A stretch of 11,400 bases of DNA from Planctomycetota bacterium (GCA_029210225.1 JARGOJ010000086.1:4017-15416); one strand, 5' to 3'. Shown: positions 1 through 6,963, counted from the stretch's first letter. The notes: generated by a model not told the origin, from the sequence alone. Numbers and translations are program-made.

Positions 1-1
1 A

Positions 2-133
2 AAAGGAGGCAGCTACAGAGGACCCGCTCCGCTTTGGCGTCGAAGCATTCACAAGATCAACAGCGATGTCGGAGATATCGGCTTCCGCTGCGTCATCGAG
101 GCTCCAGCGCTCGAAGAGTGGAGACCTGAGTAG
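2..133 (+). CDS. SUMF1/formylglycine-generating-enzyme-like domain protein, C-terminal end (5' partial)
   Basis: Only the last 43 residues are in the window; the reading frame is open to the left edge and ends at TAG 131-133. The fragment contains GGSYRGP near its start and DIGFRCV near its end. This is the characteristic closing strand of the FGE-sulfatase (SUMF1) fold, where a GGS(W/Y) motif is followed about 25 residues later by GFRC. True formylglycine-generating enzymes carry a catalytic cysteine pair between these two motifs. Here that segment contains no cysteine, so this copy is more likely a non-catalytic or differently acting SUMF1-like domain, as often seen in planctomycete multidomain and kinase-associated proteins. 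The N-terminal domains are outside the window, so the full architecture and function cannot be given. Confidence 0.8.
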   Translation, partial: KGGSYRGPAPLWRRSIHKINSDVGDIGFRCVIEAPALEEWRPE

Positions 134-139
134 TTCGTC

Positions 140-168
140 TTGAAAAAGCGGGGCTTCTCCATTATTGT
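140..168 (+). promoter_or_regulatory. Candidate sigma-70-like promoter for the HD hydrolase/MATE pair
   Basis: TTGAAA at 140-145 and TATTGT at 163-168 are separated by 17 bp, in the 92-nt gap between the SUMF1-like stop codon and the GTG start at 226. The hexamers match the general bacterial consensus at five of six and four of six positions. No transcript evidence is available, and chance matches of this quality are common, so this is tentative. Confidence 0.3.
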
Positions 169-225
169 CCCACCCCGTACGCGATTCCCTTCACTACGCC
201 TCTTTGCCCCAGAATCGAGTTAGAT

Positions 226-771
226 GTGGCTGTTGATCCTCAAATCGTCGCAGATGTTCTCCAAGCCGCCCAAGTCGCGGTCATTGCTCACGATGGGCAA
301 AAACGCAAGGGATCAGGACATCCCTACGCCGTCCACCCAATGAGAGTCGCGCAGAAGTTGCTCGCCGGGCATGAGAGCCTCCCTAAAGACGCCGACCTAA
401 GAACCATGGTCCTCGCCGCTGTTCTTCACGACACCCTGGAAGATACAAGCATCCCAGAGGCTCGCCTCACCGAGCTATTTGGCGCTCAGGTCGCCTCCGT
501 GGTCAAGGAACTCACGCAAGATAAAGAGCTCCCGAAAGCGGAGCGGCGATTGAAGATGGTCAACGGCTGTGGCAGTTATTCCCTCGAAGCCCAAGTCGTC
601 AAGCTCGCTGATCGATGGGATAACATGACTGAGATGAAGAGCCTTGGCCCCGAGTTCATCGAGCGTTACTGCGAAGAAGCCAAGGTTATGGTTGAGAACA
701 TGAAAGGCTCATGGCCTCTCGCCGAAGCAGCCATCACGAAACTCATTGAGACCAACGAGCGAAACGCTTAA
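226..771 (+). CDS. Stand-alone HD-domain (p)ppGpp hydrolase-like protein (SpoT/MESH1 type)
   Basis: A 181-residue protein made of one HD metal-dependent phosphohydrolase domain of the RelA/SpoT hydrolase class. Visible motifs are HPYAVHPMRVA (residues 32-42, with first metal ligand H37), HDTLEDT (68-74, the HD pair H68-D69 and the E72-D73 pair) and VKLADRWDNM (125-134, with D129 and N133). This order and spacing matches the hydrolase domain of SpoT and the stand-alone enzyme MESH1, which removes the 3'-pyrophosphate of ppGpp using Mn2+. There is no synthetase, TGS or ACT domain, and the length is typical for a small alarmone hydrolase. The start is GTG; the nearby ATG at 224 is in another frame and no better in-frame start is seen. 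The MATE gene follows 14 nt downstream, suggesting co-transcription. The substrate is inferred; a different nucleotide cannot be excluded. Confidence 0.82.
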   Translation: MAVDPQIVADVLQAAQVAVIAHDGQKRKGSGHPYAVHPMRVAQKLLAGHESLPKDADLRTMVLAAVLHDTLEDTSIPEARLTELFGAQVASVVKELTQDKELPKAERRLKMVNGCGSYSLEAQVVKLADRWDNMTEMKSLGPEFIERYCEEAKVMVENMKGSWPLAEAAITKLIETNERNA

Positions 772-785
772 AGGCTCTTCACCCT

Positions 786-2162
786 ATGCCTGCATCGCCC
801 GGCGCCCTCGATCCAGAGCTTCCCTCAATCGACAGAAAAGACATCCGGAAGAAAGTCATCGCCCTGGCCCTCCCGGCCATCGGGCACTCGCTGCTCCATG
901 TCGCGGTCTTCTTCATCGACCGAATGTTGCTCGGCCAATATAGCTCCGATGCCATCGCGGCCATGCAAATCGCCGGGCCCCTCAATTGGACCCTCTATTC
1001 TCTGCTCACCTGCTACATGGTCGGATCGGTCGCGACCGTCGCGAGAGCAACTGGAGCGAGGGATAAGGAGGAGGTTCAGCTTTACACGGCGGTCTCGATA
1101 CGGCTCTCGCTCATCATCGGCATCCTTGCCATGGGCCTCGTCTTTTTGCTGCCCCTCTTCCTGTCCTTCTATGAGAGTGAGAACCTGGCGCAAAGCGCTT
1201 TGGATGGGTCCTATGATTATCTCTCGGTGGTACTCCTCGCCTACCCGCTCTTCAGCCTCGGAGTGACCGCCAGCTCAATCATGGCGGCCACCGGGGACAC
1301 TCGAACCCCATTCTTCGTGGGCATCATCACGAACTCAGTTAACATTGTCCTGAACTATGGGCTGATCTTTGGTCGCTTTGGGTTTCCCGAGTGGGGCATT
1401 TACGGCGCAGCTGTCGCCACGGCCTGCTCCTGGGCCTGCGAAGCGGTCATACTAGGAAAGAAAGCGATTCTAGGTCGCCTCTCCATGCTCTGGTTCTTTT
1501 CTAGAGTCCGGAGAAAAGCCGCTGTCTCCCGCATCTTCAAAATCAGTATCCCTACTTTTGGGGAGCGCTTGGTCTTTCACATTGGTTTTCTCATCTTCGC
1601 CTATCTCATCACGACGATCAGCACGGAAGCCATGGCCGCCAACCAAGCCGTCATATCGATCGAGAGCCTCTCATTTACGACGAGCACCGCCTGTGGAGGG
1701 GCTGCAGCAGCGATTGTTGGGCAGCAACTCGGAGCAAAGAATCCCGAGGCCGCTGAGATCGGCGCGATTGAGGCTATGAAATTGGCCTTGGTCTTGCTGA
1801 GCGGGGCGGCGCTGCTCTACCTCTTCGCGGCGGCTCCCATTGTGTCACTCTTCACTGATGATCCTGAGATTCTAAGGCTTGGAGTCACAGTGCTCATGAT
1901 TTGCGCCCTCGAACAACCCGGGCTCGCGATCGCGGATGTGATCTCCCAATCTTTGAGGGGCGCCGGAGACACGCGAAGCCCGCTCCTCGTCACCCTCTGC
2001 TCAACTTGGTTTATCCGGGTGAGCCTGACCTGGCTGGTGGTCTCTGTTTTTGAATGGGGGCTCATCGGGGTTTGGTGTGTGACTGCGGTTGACTGGACCC
2101 TTCGCGCCGGGATGCTGTTCTGGATTTTCAAGCGTGGGCGCTGGAAGACTCTAAAAATATAG
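786..2162 (+). CDS. MATE-family multidrug/metabolite exporter
   Basis: A 458-residue polytopic inner-membrane protein of the size usual for the MATE (MatE) family, which exports cationic drugs or metabolites in exchange for Na+ or H+. About twelve hydrophobic segments are visible. The two-fold symmetry of the family shows in the repeated short motif GDTR(T/S)P, at residues 170-175 (ATGDTRTPF) and 394-399 (GAGDTRSPL). The N terminus, after a short cytoplasmic lead, enters the first membrane helix at about residue 24 (VIALALPAIGHSLLHVAVFF). The start is ATG 786; a weak AAGG at 771-774 overlaps the stop codon of the preceding hydrolase gene, consistent with coupled expression. The substrate cannot be read from sequence. 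Related lipid-flippase members of the MOP superfamily are the main alternative, but the GDTR repeats favour MATE. Confidence 0.9.
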   Translation: MPASPGALDPELPSIDRKDIRKKVIALALPAIGHSLLHVAVFFIDRMLLGQYSSDAIAAMQIAGPLNWTLYSLLTCYMVGSVATVARATGARDKEEVQLYTAVSIRLSLIIGILAMGLVFLLPLFLSFYESENLAQSALDGSYDYLSVVLLAYPLFSLGVTASSIMAATGDTRTPFFVGIITNSVNIVLNYGLIFGRFGFPEWGIYGAAVATACSWACEAVILGKKAILGRLSMLWFFSRVRRKAAVSRIFKISIPTFGERLVFHIGFLIFAYLITTISTEAMAANQAVISIESLSFTTSTACGGAAAAIVGQQLGAKNPEAAEIGAIEAMKLALVLLSGAALLYLFAAAPIVSLFTDDPEILRLGVTVLMICALEQPGLAIADVISQSLRGAGDTRSPLLVTLCSTWFIRVSLTWLVVSVFEWGLIGVWCVTAVDWTLRAGMLFWIFKRGRWKTLKI

Positions 2163-2170
2163 AGAGGGAC

Positions 2171-3613
2171 CTACTTCCACTCCAAAATCCTTAAGCGCCC
2201 CTCAAAGCTCTCCCGAAGTTGTTCCACGGATTTTTTAGAAAGCTGGCAGGAGGTGATATCGAGCTCTTCTAGGCAGCTTAGGTCTTCGAGCACTGACAGC
2301 GCCGAGTTACTCAGGCGAGAGCAACAGGCCAAGCTCAAGCGTCTTAAACGAGGCAATTTCACTAACGACTTTATCCCCTCTTCAGTGATCCGAGAGCAGT
2401 TCTCCAAATCGAGTTCTTCCAGGGAAGAAAGGGAGGATAAGTGGCTGAGGCCCAGGTCGGTGATTCGTTGGCATTGAACTAAACCCAAGCGTTTTAGCTT
2501 GGGCGCTGAGGCGAGCAGCTCAAGACCCGCATCGTCCACTTGATCGCAGCATTTTAAGTCGAGGTCTAAGAGCCCTGGGAGCGTTGCAAAGAGCGCTAGG
2601 TCGGTGTCCCAAAAGGAATAGGCGAGGTTCAAGCGAGCGAGGGTCGGATGGCTCGAAAGCCCTGCTAAGCCTTGACCAAGCAGGACGCTGTTCGATGCAT
2701 CAAAGCTTCTTAAGCGAGGCAGCTTTGTTAGCTGGCGCAGTTCGCCATGACGATCTCTGACTTCAATGAGGGAGAGCACCGAAAGCTGTTGGAGCTTCGT
2801 CAGCCAGGATAAATTCTCGCCCAGCTCCAAGCGATTCCAGCCTAAATCGAGAGAGTAGAGTTCGACTAACTTTCCAAGTCCTCCAAGCTGCGATGTTTCC
2901 AAGCGAGGATTGTGTGAAAGGTTCAAGTGATGCAAAGCAGTGAGATGGCTAAGAGGCTCCAGATTCGAGCCCTGGTGGAGATCGCAGCGCTCTAAGTTCA
3001 GATAACTCAGTTGCTTGAAATTCGCTAGCTCGTCGAGCCTTAGGGGATCTGGCGCTTGAAGCAGCTCTTCTTCAATGGATGCGCGACCTTCAAGAGATGC
3101 GTCTATCTCGCTCGCTTCCTCGGGCATTGTCGGCTGAAGCATCGCGGCTTCCTGAAAAAGATGAGCGAGCTCTCCAAGGTCGAGAAAAACCAAGTCTCTA
3201 AGTTGAGCAAGGAAATCCTCTGGGACCTCTTTGATTCCGCTCAATGCAAGGCCAGGAATATTCTCTCTTTGGATAAGTTGGCTCAGGGCATCAAGGTCAC
3301 AATCGTCATTGTCGGGCTGAACCCACCAAACTCTATTCTCAGGTATGGAGAGGACCGTCGTCTCAGAGCTTTCTCCGATTCGAGCGAGAGACCCATCGGC
3401 GAGGATGGCGCCCACTTGGAGAGGGAGGTCGCTAGAGAAGGTGCGGGGAGGAGAGAGGAGAGCGTGGAAGAGTTGCTCGGGGATGGGGAGGCCGTGACGC
3501 TGGCGTTTTAAAATAGCTCGACGGAGAGTCGTTTGATCGGAGGGGTCAGCCTGCCAGAGCCTCTCTTCGGAGGCGAGTTCTTGATCTCTAGAGAATCGAT
3601 TTGAGGGCTGCAT
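2171..3613 (-). CDS. Leucine-rich-repeat protein, cytoplasmic, cysteine-type repeats
   Basis: A protein of 480 residues from ATG 3613 with no signal peptide or membrane segment, so probably cytoplasmic. The C-terminal half holds about eleven leucine-rich repeats. The later repeats (about 2200-2560) follow the LxxLxLxxCxxIxDxGL pattern of the cysteine-containing LRRs known from F-box/AMN1 proteins, for example LKRLGLVQCQRITDLGL and LEELDLENCSRITEEGI. The N-terminal part contains a DPSDQTTLRRAILKRQRHGL segment resembling short linkers found before LRR domains in planctomycete and myxobacterial proteins (recognised from memory). LRR domains bind proteins; the partner is unknown. The frame is open to a GTG at 3664, but that start has no ribosome site, whereas ATG 3613 has GAG about 8 nt upstream, so I prefer 3613. 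It converges on the MATE gene with an 8-nt gap. Confidence 0.85.
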   Translation of the reverse strand: MQPSNRFSRDQELASEERLWQADPSDQTTLRRAILKRQRHGLPIPEQLFHALLSPPRTFSSDLPLQVGAILADGSLARIGESSETTVLSIPENRVWWVQPDNDDCDLDALSQLIQRENIPGLALSGIKEVPEDFLAQLRDLVFLDLGELAHLFQEAAMLQPTMPEEASEIDASLEGRASIEEELLQAPDPLRLDELANFKQLSYLNLERCDLHQGSNLEPLSHLTALHHLNLSHNPRLETSQLGGLGKLVELYSLDLGWNRLELGENLSWLTKLQQLSVLSLIEVRDRHGELRQLTKLPRLRSFDASNSVLLGQGLAGLSSHPTLARLNLAYSFWDTDLALFATLPGLLDLDLKCCDQVDDAGLELLASAPKLKRLGLVQCQRITDLGLSHLSSLSSLEELDLENCSRITEEGIKSLVKLPRLRRLSLACCSRLSNSALSVLEDLSCLEELDITSCQLSKKSVEQLRESFEGRLRILEWK

Positions 3614-3666
3614 AAAGGTCTCGGGGCCGTTATGATTCGCGCAGTCATGATACTCAGGATTCACCT

Positions 3667-4119
3667 ATGAATGATATGGCGTCGACAAGCTCAATTCCCG
3701 AAGCGGCTCCAAGTGAGGCGCCGTCAGGCAACCGACGGTCCCACAAATATATGCTGGTGATCGCATCTATTGTGGTCCTGCTCTCCGTGTTCTTGCCTCT
3801 TCCAACAGGAGGCAAGCTGGTCGTCTTCGGCGTGGAGTCTCCGCCGCTTTGCGTTTTCCAGGCGAAGCTCGGCATCGATTGTCCAGGCTGTGGCCTGACT
3901 CGATCTTTTGTGTCTATGGGGCACATAGACATTGTTCAGGCTTGGGAATTCAATCGGGTCGGGCCGCTGTTTTTCTTTGTCTTCTTTTTTCAAATCCCAT
4001 ACAGAATCATGGCGCTTTGGGACCGAAGATTACAGCTCAACAGTCGGCGCTGGGACCTAACCTATCCGGTCATTGCGCTGCTCATGATCATCAATTGGAT
4101 CGTGAACTTTTTTATATAG
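3667..4119 (+). CDS. DUF2752 family membrane protein
   Basis: A 150-residue protein with three hydrophobic segments (about residues 29-45, 99-117 and 132-149). Between the first and second lies CPGCGLTRSF (C72 and C75), the signature of the DUF2752 family, whose molecular function is not established. The cysteine pair suggests metal binding or a redox role, but this is inference. The first 27 residues are a Ser/Pro/Ala-rich hydrophilic tail, longer than the family needs. The start at ATG 3667 is supported by AGGA at 3656-3659, seven bases upstream; ATG 3676 is a possible alternative. It is divergently arranged with the LRR gene (53-nt gap if that gene starts at 3613) and converges with the secreted protein at 4132 across a 12-nt gap. 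Confidence 0.87.
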   Translation: MNDMASTSSIPEAAPSEAPSGNRRSHKYMLVIASIVVLLSVFLPLPTGGKLVVFGVESPPLCVFQAKLGIDCPGCGLTRSFVSMGHIDIVQAWEFNRVGPLFFFVFFFQIPYRIMALWDRRLQLNSRRWDLTYPVIALLMIINWIVNFFI

Positions 4120-4131
4120 CGCTGTTTTGGC

Positions 4132-4902
4132 TTATCGTGCGTCGGCGAGCTTGACTAAGAATCCTTGGGCCCATTGAGCAGTCAGGAAGCAGATATGGCC
4201 CTTGGCGGCATATTGTTTGACCGCAAGAAGCAGCTCTGCTGGGCTTTTGCCGGCTCCTAGTGATTCACTAATCCAAGCCGAGAGGACTGATTGTTCGACG
4301 CGCTTCCGATCGAATTTGGAGAGGTAACCTTTGTCATCGCAGAGGGATTGAATGATGAGCAGCTTGCCTTTGTGGTCGGCGCTCATATAGGCCTTGTCGC
4401 GAGCGAGGGCCTCAGTCACAAAGGCGTGGGTGAGTTCACTATGAGCGGACCACGAGGTGTTTTCCCGAACCAGCTTCAGGCAGCTGAGCTTTGCCAGGGT
4501 CGGCTTCTTGCCGGCGCTATCGGCGACATAGCTAATAGCGATGGCGATTTGGAGAGAGAGGTCGGGTTCTAAAGGGCTGACATAGCTTTTCTTGGCGAGG
4601 CGGCGGGTGTTATTGATGTCTTTGAGCCGCTTAAAGGCGGTGCTACGAAACTGACCAAGAAAGACTAACTTCGCTTTTGAGTCGGCGGCGTTCCGGATCT
4701 CTTTGAGGACAATATTATCGAGCGCGACTTGCCCTTCTCTGGAGGTGATCGTCTTATCGGCGACCGCGGTAGAGAGCAGCGCATACTTTTCTGCGGGGCT
4801 CTTCTTGCTGAAGCTTGGTCCCAGCTTTTTATCAACGCTCTGCGCGAAAGCGAAGCTTGGGCAGAGCATCAAAATGGCTAGAAAGAAGGTCGGGCTTTTC
4901 AC
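4132..4902 (-). CDS. Secreted protein of unknown function downstream of the Ser/Thr kinase
   Basis: A 256-residue protein with a clear Sec signal peptide: KSPTFFLAILMLCPSFAFA, with likely cleavage after A20 before Q21. Cys14 is preceded by Leu, not the small residue of a lipobox, so a lipoprotein is unlikely. The mature part is predominantly alpha-helical in appearance with many Lys/Ala/Leu residues and scattered cysteines (for example LSCLKL, SLCDDK and GHICFL). I recognise no family; a helical-repeat fold is possible but unproven. The start is GTG 4902, supported by AAGGA about 6 nt upstream; the next Met would destroy the signal peptide. The kinase stop is 19 nt upstream on the same strand, so the two genes are probably one operon, and the protein may work in the same extracytoplasmic pathway as the kinase's exported tail. 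Confidence 0.75.
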   Translation of the reverse strand: MKSPTFFLAILMLCPSFAFAQSVDKKLGPSFSKKSPAEKYALLSTAVADKTITSREGQVALDNIVLKEIRNAADSKAKLVFLGQFRSTAFKRLKDINNTRRLAKKSYVSPLEPDLSLQIAIAISYVADSAGKKPTLAKLSCLKLVRENTSWSAHSELTHAFVTEALARDKAYMSADHKGKLLIIQSLCDDKGYLSKFDRKRVEQSVLSAWISESLGAGKSPAELLLAVKQYAAKGHICFLTAQWAQGFLVKLADAR

Positions 4903-4921
4903 GGGTTGTCCTTCGGGTCCA

Positions 4922-6181
4922 TCAGTCGTCTTGGGCTTCGACGGCTTTAATCAGACCAGTTTTGGCTTCTTGACGGCTTGGGAAAAGCTTGATGGCTTTG
5001 GAGTAGAGGTCCTCAGCATCCTTGAACTTTTCCGCTTGCATCGCGGTCTTTGCTTGCTGGCAAAGCGCTTTGTATTGTTCGTCATTTTTAGATGTGCCGG
5101 TCGCAATGTAAAGAGTGATAAAGACGGCTAAGCAGAGGATAAGGGTTACGCCAATAACTTTTAATGTTTTGTTATCTCGCGGATTGTTGCTCTCAACAGC
5201 CTGATTCCTTGCCGTGGAGGCTTGGCCAACTCGAGACTGATCTTTGGGAGGGAGATTTTCGTAGTAGGTCCCAGAGTTGGATTGTGTGGGGCTTTCATCC
5301 TCCGTCAGCTCTTTCAGCGTTCCAGCGACGATGCCTTGCAGGTCTTTGGCGACGAGCTCGGCCGACTCGTAACGCCAATCAGGTTTCTTAGCGATCAAAC
5401 GGTCGACAAGCTCGATCAGGAGAGTCGGAAGGTCCTCGACTTTCTTGCTCAGGAAAGGCGCTTCCTTCCTCTCATGTTCTTTCTGAAGCTCTTTGACGTT
5501 GTCACTTAGGAAGGGGCGTTCACCGCAGAGTAGCTCATAGAGAACAATTCCCAGGGCGTAAATATCGGTTCGCGGATCCACACCATTGGGGCGTCGAAAC
5601 TGCTCTGGGGCCATGTATGCTGGGGTTCCGACCACTACTTGAATTCCAACCCGGCCATCCTCTTCCCGATGCGGGCCTTCCCCCATGATGAGCGCGAGGC
5701 CGAAGTCGCCGAGGCAGACGCGGCCGTTGGCAGTTAAAAAGACATTTGCCGGTTTTAAGTCGCGATGAATGATGCTCTTGGAATGGGAGTGGGCGAGAGC
5801 TTCAGCGATGGAGGCGGTTATCTTGGCAGCTTTCTTCCAACTCAGTCGCCCCCCTTTCTCCTTTAGAAAGTCTTTGAGGTCGCCACCTTCAACGAGGTCC
5901 ATGATCATGTAATGGCAGCCGTTCTCCTCACCGGAGCCATGGACTGACACGCAATTTTTATCGGTGAGCATGGAGCCGATGCGAGCTTCTCGAACAAAGC
6001 GCTGGATCTGATTGGCGCCCGCCGAGGCTTTGTCGAGGACCTTAACGGCGAAGAAGCGCCCTGTTTCGACGTCCTTAGCCTTATAGACCGCGGCCATGCC
6101 TCCATAGCCAATTAATTCAATGAGTTCTGTCGAGCCAAATCGTCCACTCAGCGCTTTCAAACGCTCGGAGGGTCGTGCCAT
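4922..6181 (-). CDS. Transmembrane Hanks-type Ser/Thr protein kinase with TPR-like exported tail
   Basis: A 419-residue PknB-class kinase. The catalytic domain (about residues 15-275) has all key motifs: glycine-rich loop GYGGMAAVYKAK (25-36), lysine K47 in AVKVL, glutamate E65, catalytic loop HRDLKPAN (139-146), DFG (159-161), activation-loop end GTPAYMAPEQ (185-194) and DIYALGIVLYE (206-216). It should therefore be active. A polar linker follows, then one membrane helix at about 342-362 (VIGVTLILCLAVFITLYIA). The final 57 residues, outside the cytoplasmic membrane by topology, include one TPR-like helical hairpin (about 367-405, with AEKFKDAEDLYSKAIKLFPS). The start is ATG 6181. It lies upstream of the secreted protein at 4132-4902 in a likely operon. 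Substrates are unknown; the exported TPR could sense a partner protein. Confidence 0.92.
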   Translation of the reverse strand: MARPSERLKALSGRFGSTELIELIGYGGMAAVYKAKDVETGRFFAVKVLDKASAGANQIQRFVREARIGSMLTDKNCVSVHGSGEENGCHYMIMDLVEGGDLKDFLKEKGGRLSWKKAAKITASIAEALAHSHSKSIIHRDLKPANVFLTANGRVCLGDFGLALIMGEGPHREEDGRVGIQVVVGTPAYMAPEQFRRPNGVDPRTDIYALGIVLYELLCGERPFLSDNVKELQKEHERKEAPFLSKKVEDLPTLLIELVDRLIAKKPDWRYESAELVAKDLQGIVAGTLKELTEDESPTQSNSGTYYENLPPKDQSRVGQASTARNQAVESNNPRDNKTLKVIGVTLILCLAVFITLYIATGTSKNDEQYKALCQQAKTAMQAEKFKDAEDLYSKAIKLFPSRQEAKTGLIKAVEAQDD

Positions 6182-6218
6182 GGAGTGCCTATTCCGTGTT
6201 TTATTTGTTTTGCACTAG

Positions 6219-6239
6219 GATATCGAAAATATCGAAAAT
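6219..6239. repeat. Short tandem and inverted repeat in the kinase upstream region
   Basis: The 9-mer ATCGAAAAT occurs twice head to tail at 6222-6230 and 6231-6239. The same stretch contains an inverted repeat, GATAT at 6219-6223 and ATATC at 6229-6233. It lies 38-58 nt upstream of the kinase start, where a promoter or operator would be expected, but the AT-rich composition makes chance occurrence possible. Confidence 0.4.
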
Positions 6240-6245
6240 GTACAA

Positions 6246-6293
6246 ATGACTTGAAGCTGAAACCAGGAATTTCTGGTTTCAGCTTCAAGTCAT
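6246..6293 (-). terminator. Perfect 21-bp inverted repeat, candidate terminator or structured RNA
   Basis: The arms at 6246-6266 and 6273-6293 are exact reverse complements of 21 nt, separated by a 6-nt loop (GAATTT). The element lies between the first EF-hand gene's stop codon and the kinase start, both on the minus strand. Read on that strand it is followed by a T-rich stretch with TTTG and two TTTT runs, compatible with an intrinsic terminator, though the stem is longer and less GC-rich than most. It lies about 100 nt after the EF-hand stop codon, which is far for a simple terminator. Confidence 0.55.
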
Positions 6294-6321
6294 CACCCGC
6301 CAAGAACGGTGAGATAAGGTT

Positions 6322-6368
6322 GGGAGACACGCCTCTTGTTCACCAAAAAAAGTGATCACGTGCCTCCC
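6322..6368 (-). terminator. Imperfect hairpin downstream of the first EF-hand gene
   Basis: On the minus strand, GGGAGGCACG (6368-6359) can pair with CGTGTCTCCC (6331-6322) over ten positions including one G-U wobble. The mismatch on the plus strand (A opposite C) means the structure is favoured only in minus-strand RNA. The loop contains a run of seven T residues. It begins 26 nt after the stop codon of the EF-hand gene at 6394 and may stabilise or end its transcript. Confidence 0.4.
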
Positions 6369-6393
6369 GCTCAGGGATATTCAATGTTTTAGC

Positions 6394-6963
6394 TCATGGT
6401 GTTTGGGGCGGAGCTGGGGGATTTCCGCCGGATCCACCCCCAGGACCACGACGTCCACCAGGACCTGGACGGCGGCCACCTGGACCACCTTTGCCAGGAC
6501 GGCCTTTGCCAGGACGGCCTTTACCAGGACGGCCTTTGCCGCTGCCACTTTTCGCTTTCGCACGTTGTGCTGCGACGTGGGCCTTGAGCTCGTCCTTCGT
6601 GACGAAGCCATCCTTATCAGCATCAGCTTCGGCGATCATTCGAGCGCGAGGACCCGTTTTCTTAATTTCACTCTTGCTGAGCTTGCCATCACCGTCTTTG
6701 TCGACTCTATCGAAGAAATCGTCGATTCGCTTGTCTGCGGCGGCTTGGCGATCAGCCGCAGCGACAGCTTTCTCAGCGTCGCTGAGGACGCCATCGCCAT
6801 CTGTGTCATATCTCTTAAGCATATCGGCTTTGGACATAGGCTTCCTGCCCTTCTTGCCCTTCTTGCCTGGCTTGGCTGGACGGGATGCCTGAGCAAAACT
6901 AGGGCTCGCCAGCAATGCAAACACGGCTAGGGCTGCCGCAGTGCTTAACAACAACTTCCTCAT
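6394..6963 (-). CDS. Secreted three-EF-hand protein with Gly/Lys/Arg/Pro-rich tail (paralogue 1)
   Basis: A 189-residue exported protein. The signal peptide is MRKLLLSTAAALAVFALLAS plus PSFA, with cleavage after A24 before Q25. A short Lys/Gly linker precedes three calcium-binding EF-hand loops at residues 53-64 (DTDGDGVLSDAE), 88-99 (DKDGDGKLSKSE) and 114-125 (DADKDGFVTKDE). All have Asp at position 1, Gly at 6 and Glu at 12, so calcium binding is expected. The tail from about residue 136 is low complexity, with three GKGRP repeats and then Gly/Pro/Arg-rich sequence to the end. The start ATG 6963 has GGAG about 7 nt upstream. It is the third and most downstream of three tandem paralogues. 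Its role is unknown; small EF-hand proteins of this type are common in planctomycetes. The basic tail suggests binding to an anionic polymer. Confidence 0.88.
   Translation of the reverse strand: MRKLLLSTAAALAVFALLASPSFAQASRPAKPGKKGKKGRKPMSKADMLKRYDTDGDGVLSDAEKAVAAADRQAAADKRIDDFFDRVDKDGDGKLSKSEIKKTGPRARMIAEADADKDGFVTKDELKAHVAAQRAKAKSGSGKGRPGKGRPGKGRPGKGGPGGRRPGPGGRRGPGGGSGGNPPAPPQTP
6494..6538. repeat. 15-nt tandem repeat (three units) in the tail of EF-hand paralogue 1
   Basis: The unit CCAGGACGGCCTTTG repeats at 6494-6508, 6509-6523 (last base A) and 6524-6538. On the minus strand it encodes GKGRP three times. It lies inside the coding sequence and keeps the reading frame, so length changes by whole units would be tolerated. 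Confidence 0.85.

Noticed and set aside
149..177. CGGGG/CCCCG stem after the SUMF1-like gene as a terminator
   Set aside because: Only five base pairs, a 19-nt loop and no U-run; not convincing.
3056..3511. Long plus-strand open frame antisense to the LRR gene
   Set aside because: Its translation shows no domain, signal or membrane pattern, and the opposite strand carries a clear repeat protein with regular LRR periodicity. It is a shadow frame.
3614..3664. N-terminal extension of the LRR protein from GTG 3664
   Set aside because: No ribosome site precedes this GTG, and it would leave almost no spacer to the divergent DUF2752 gene; ATG 3613 has a better context.
6352..6930. Plus-strand open frame of 192 residues antisense to EF-hand paralogue 1, rich in Thr/Arg/Ala repeats
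   Set aside because: The repeats are the reverse reading of the GKGRP and Gly-rich coding repeats; the EF-hand frame has the signal peptide, calcium loops and ribosome site.
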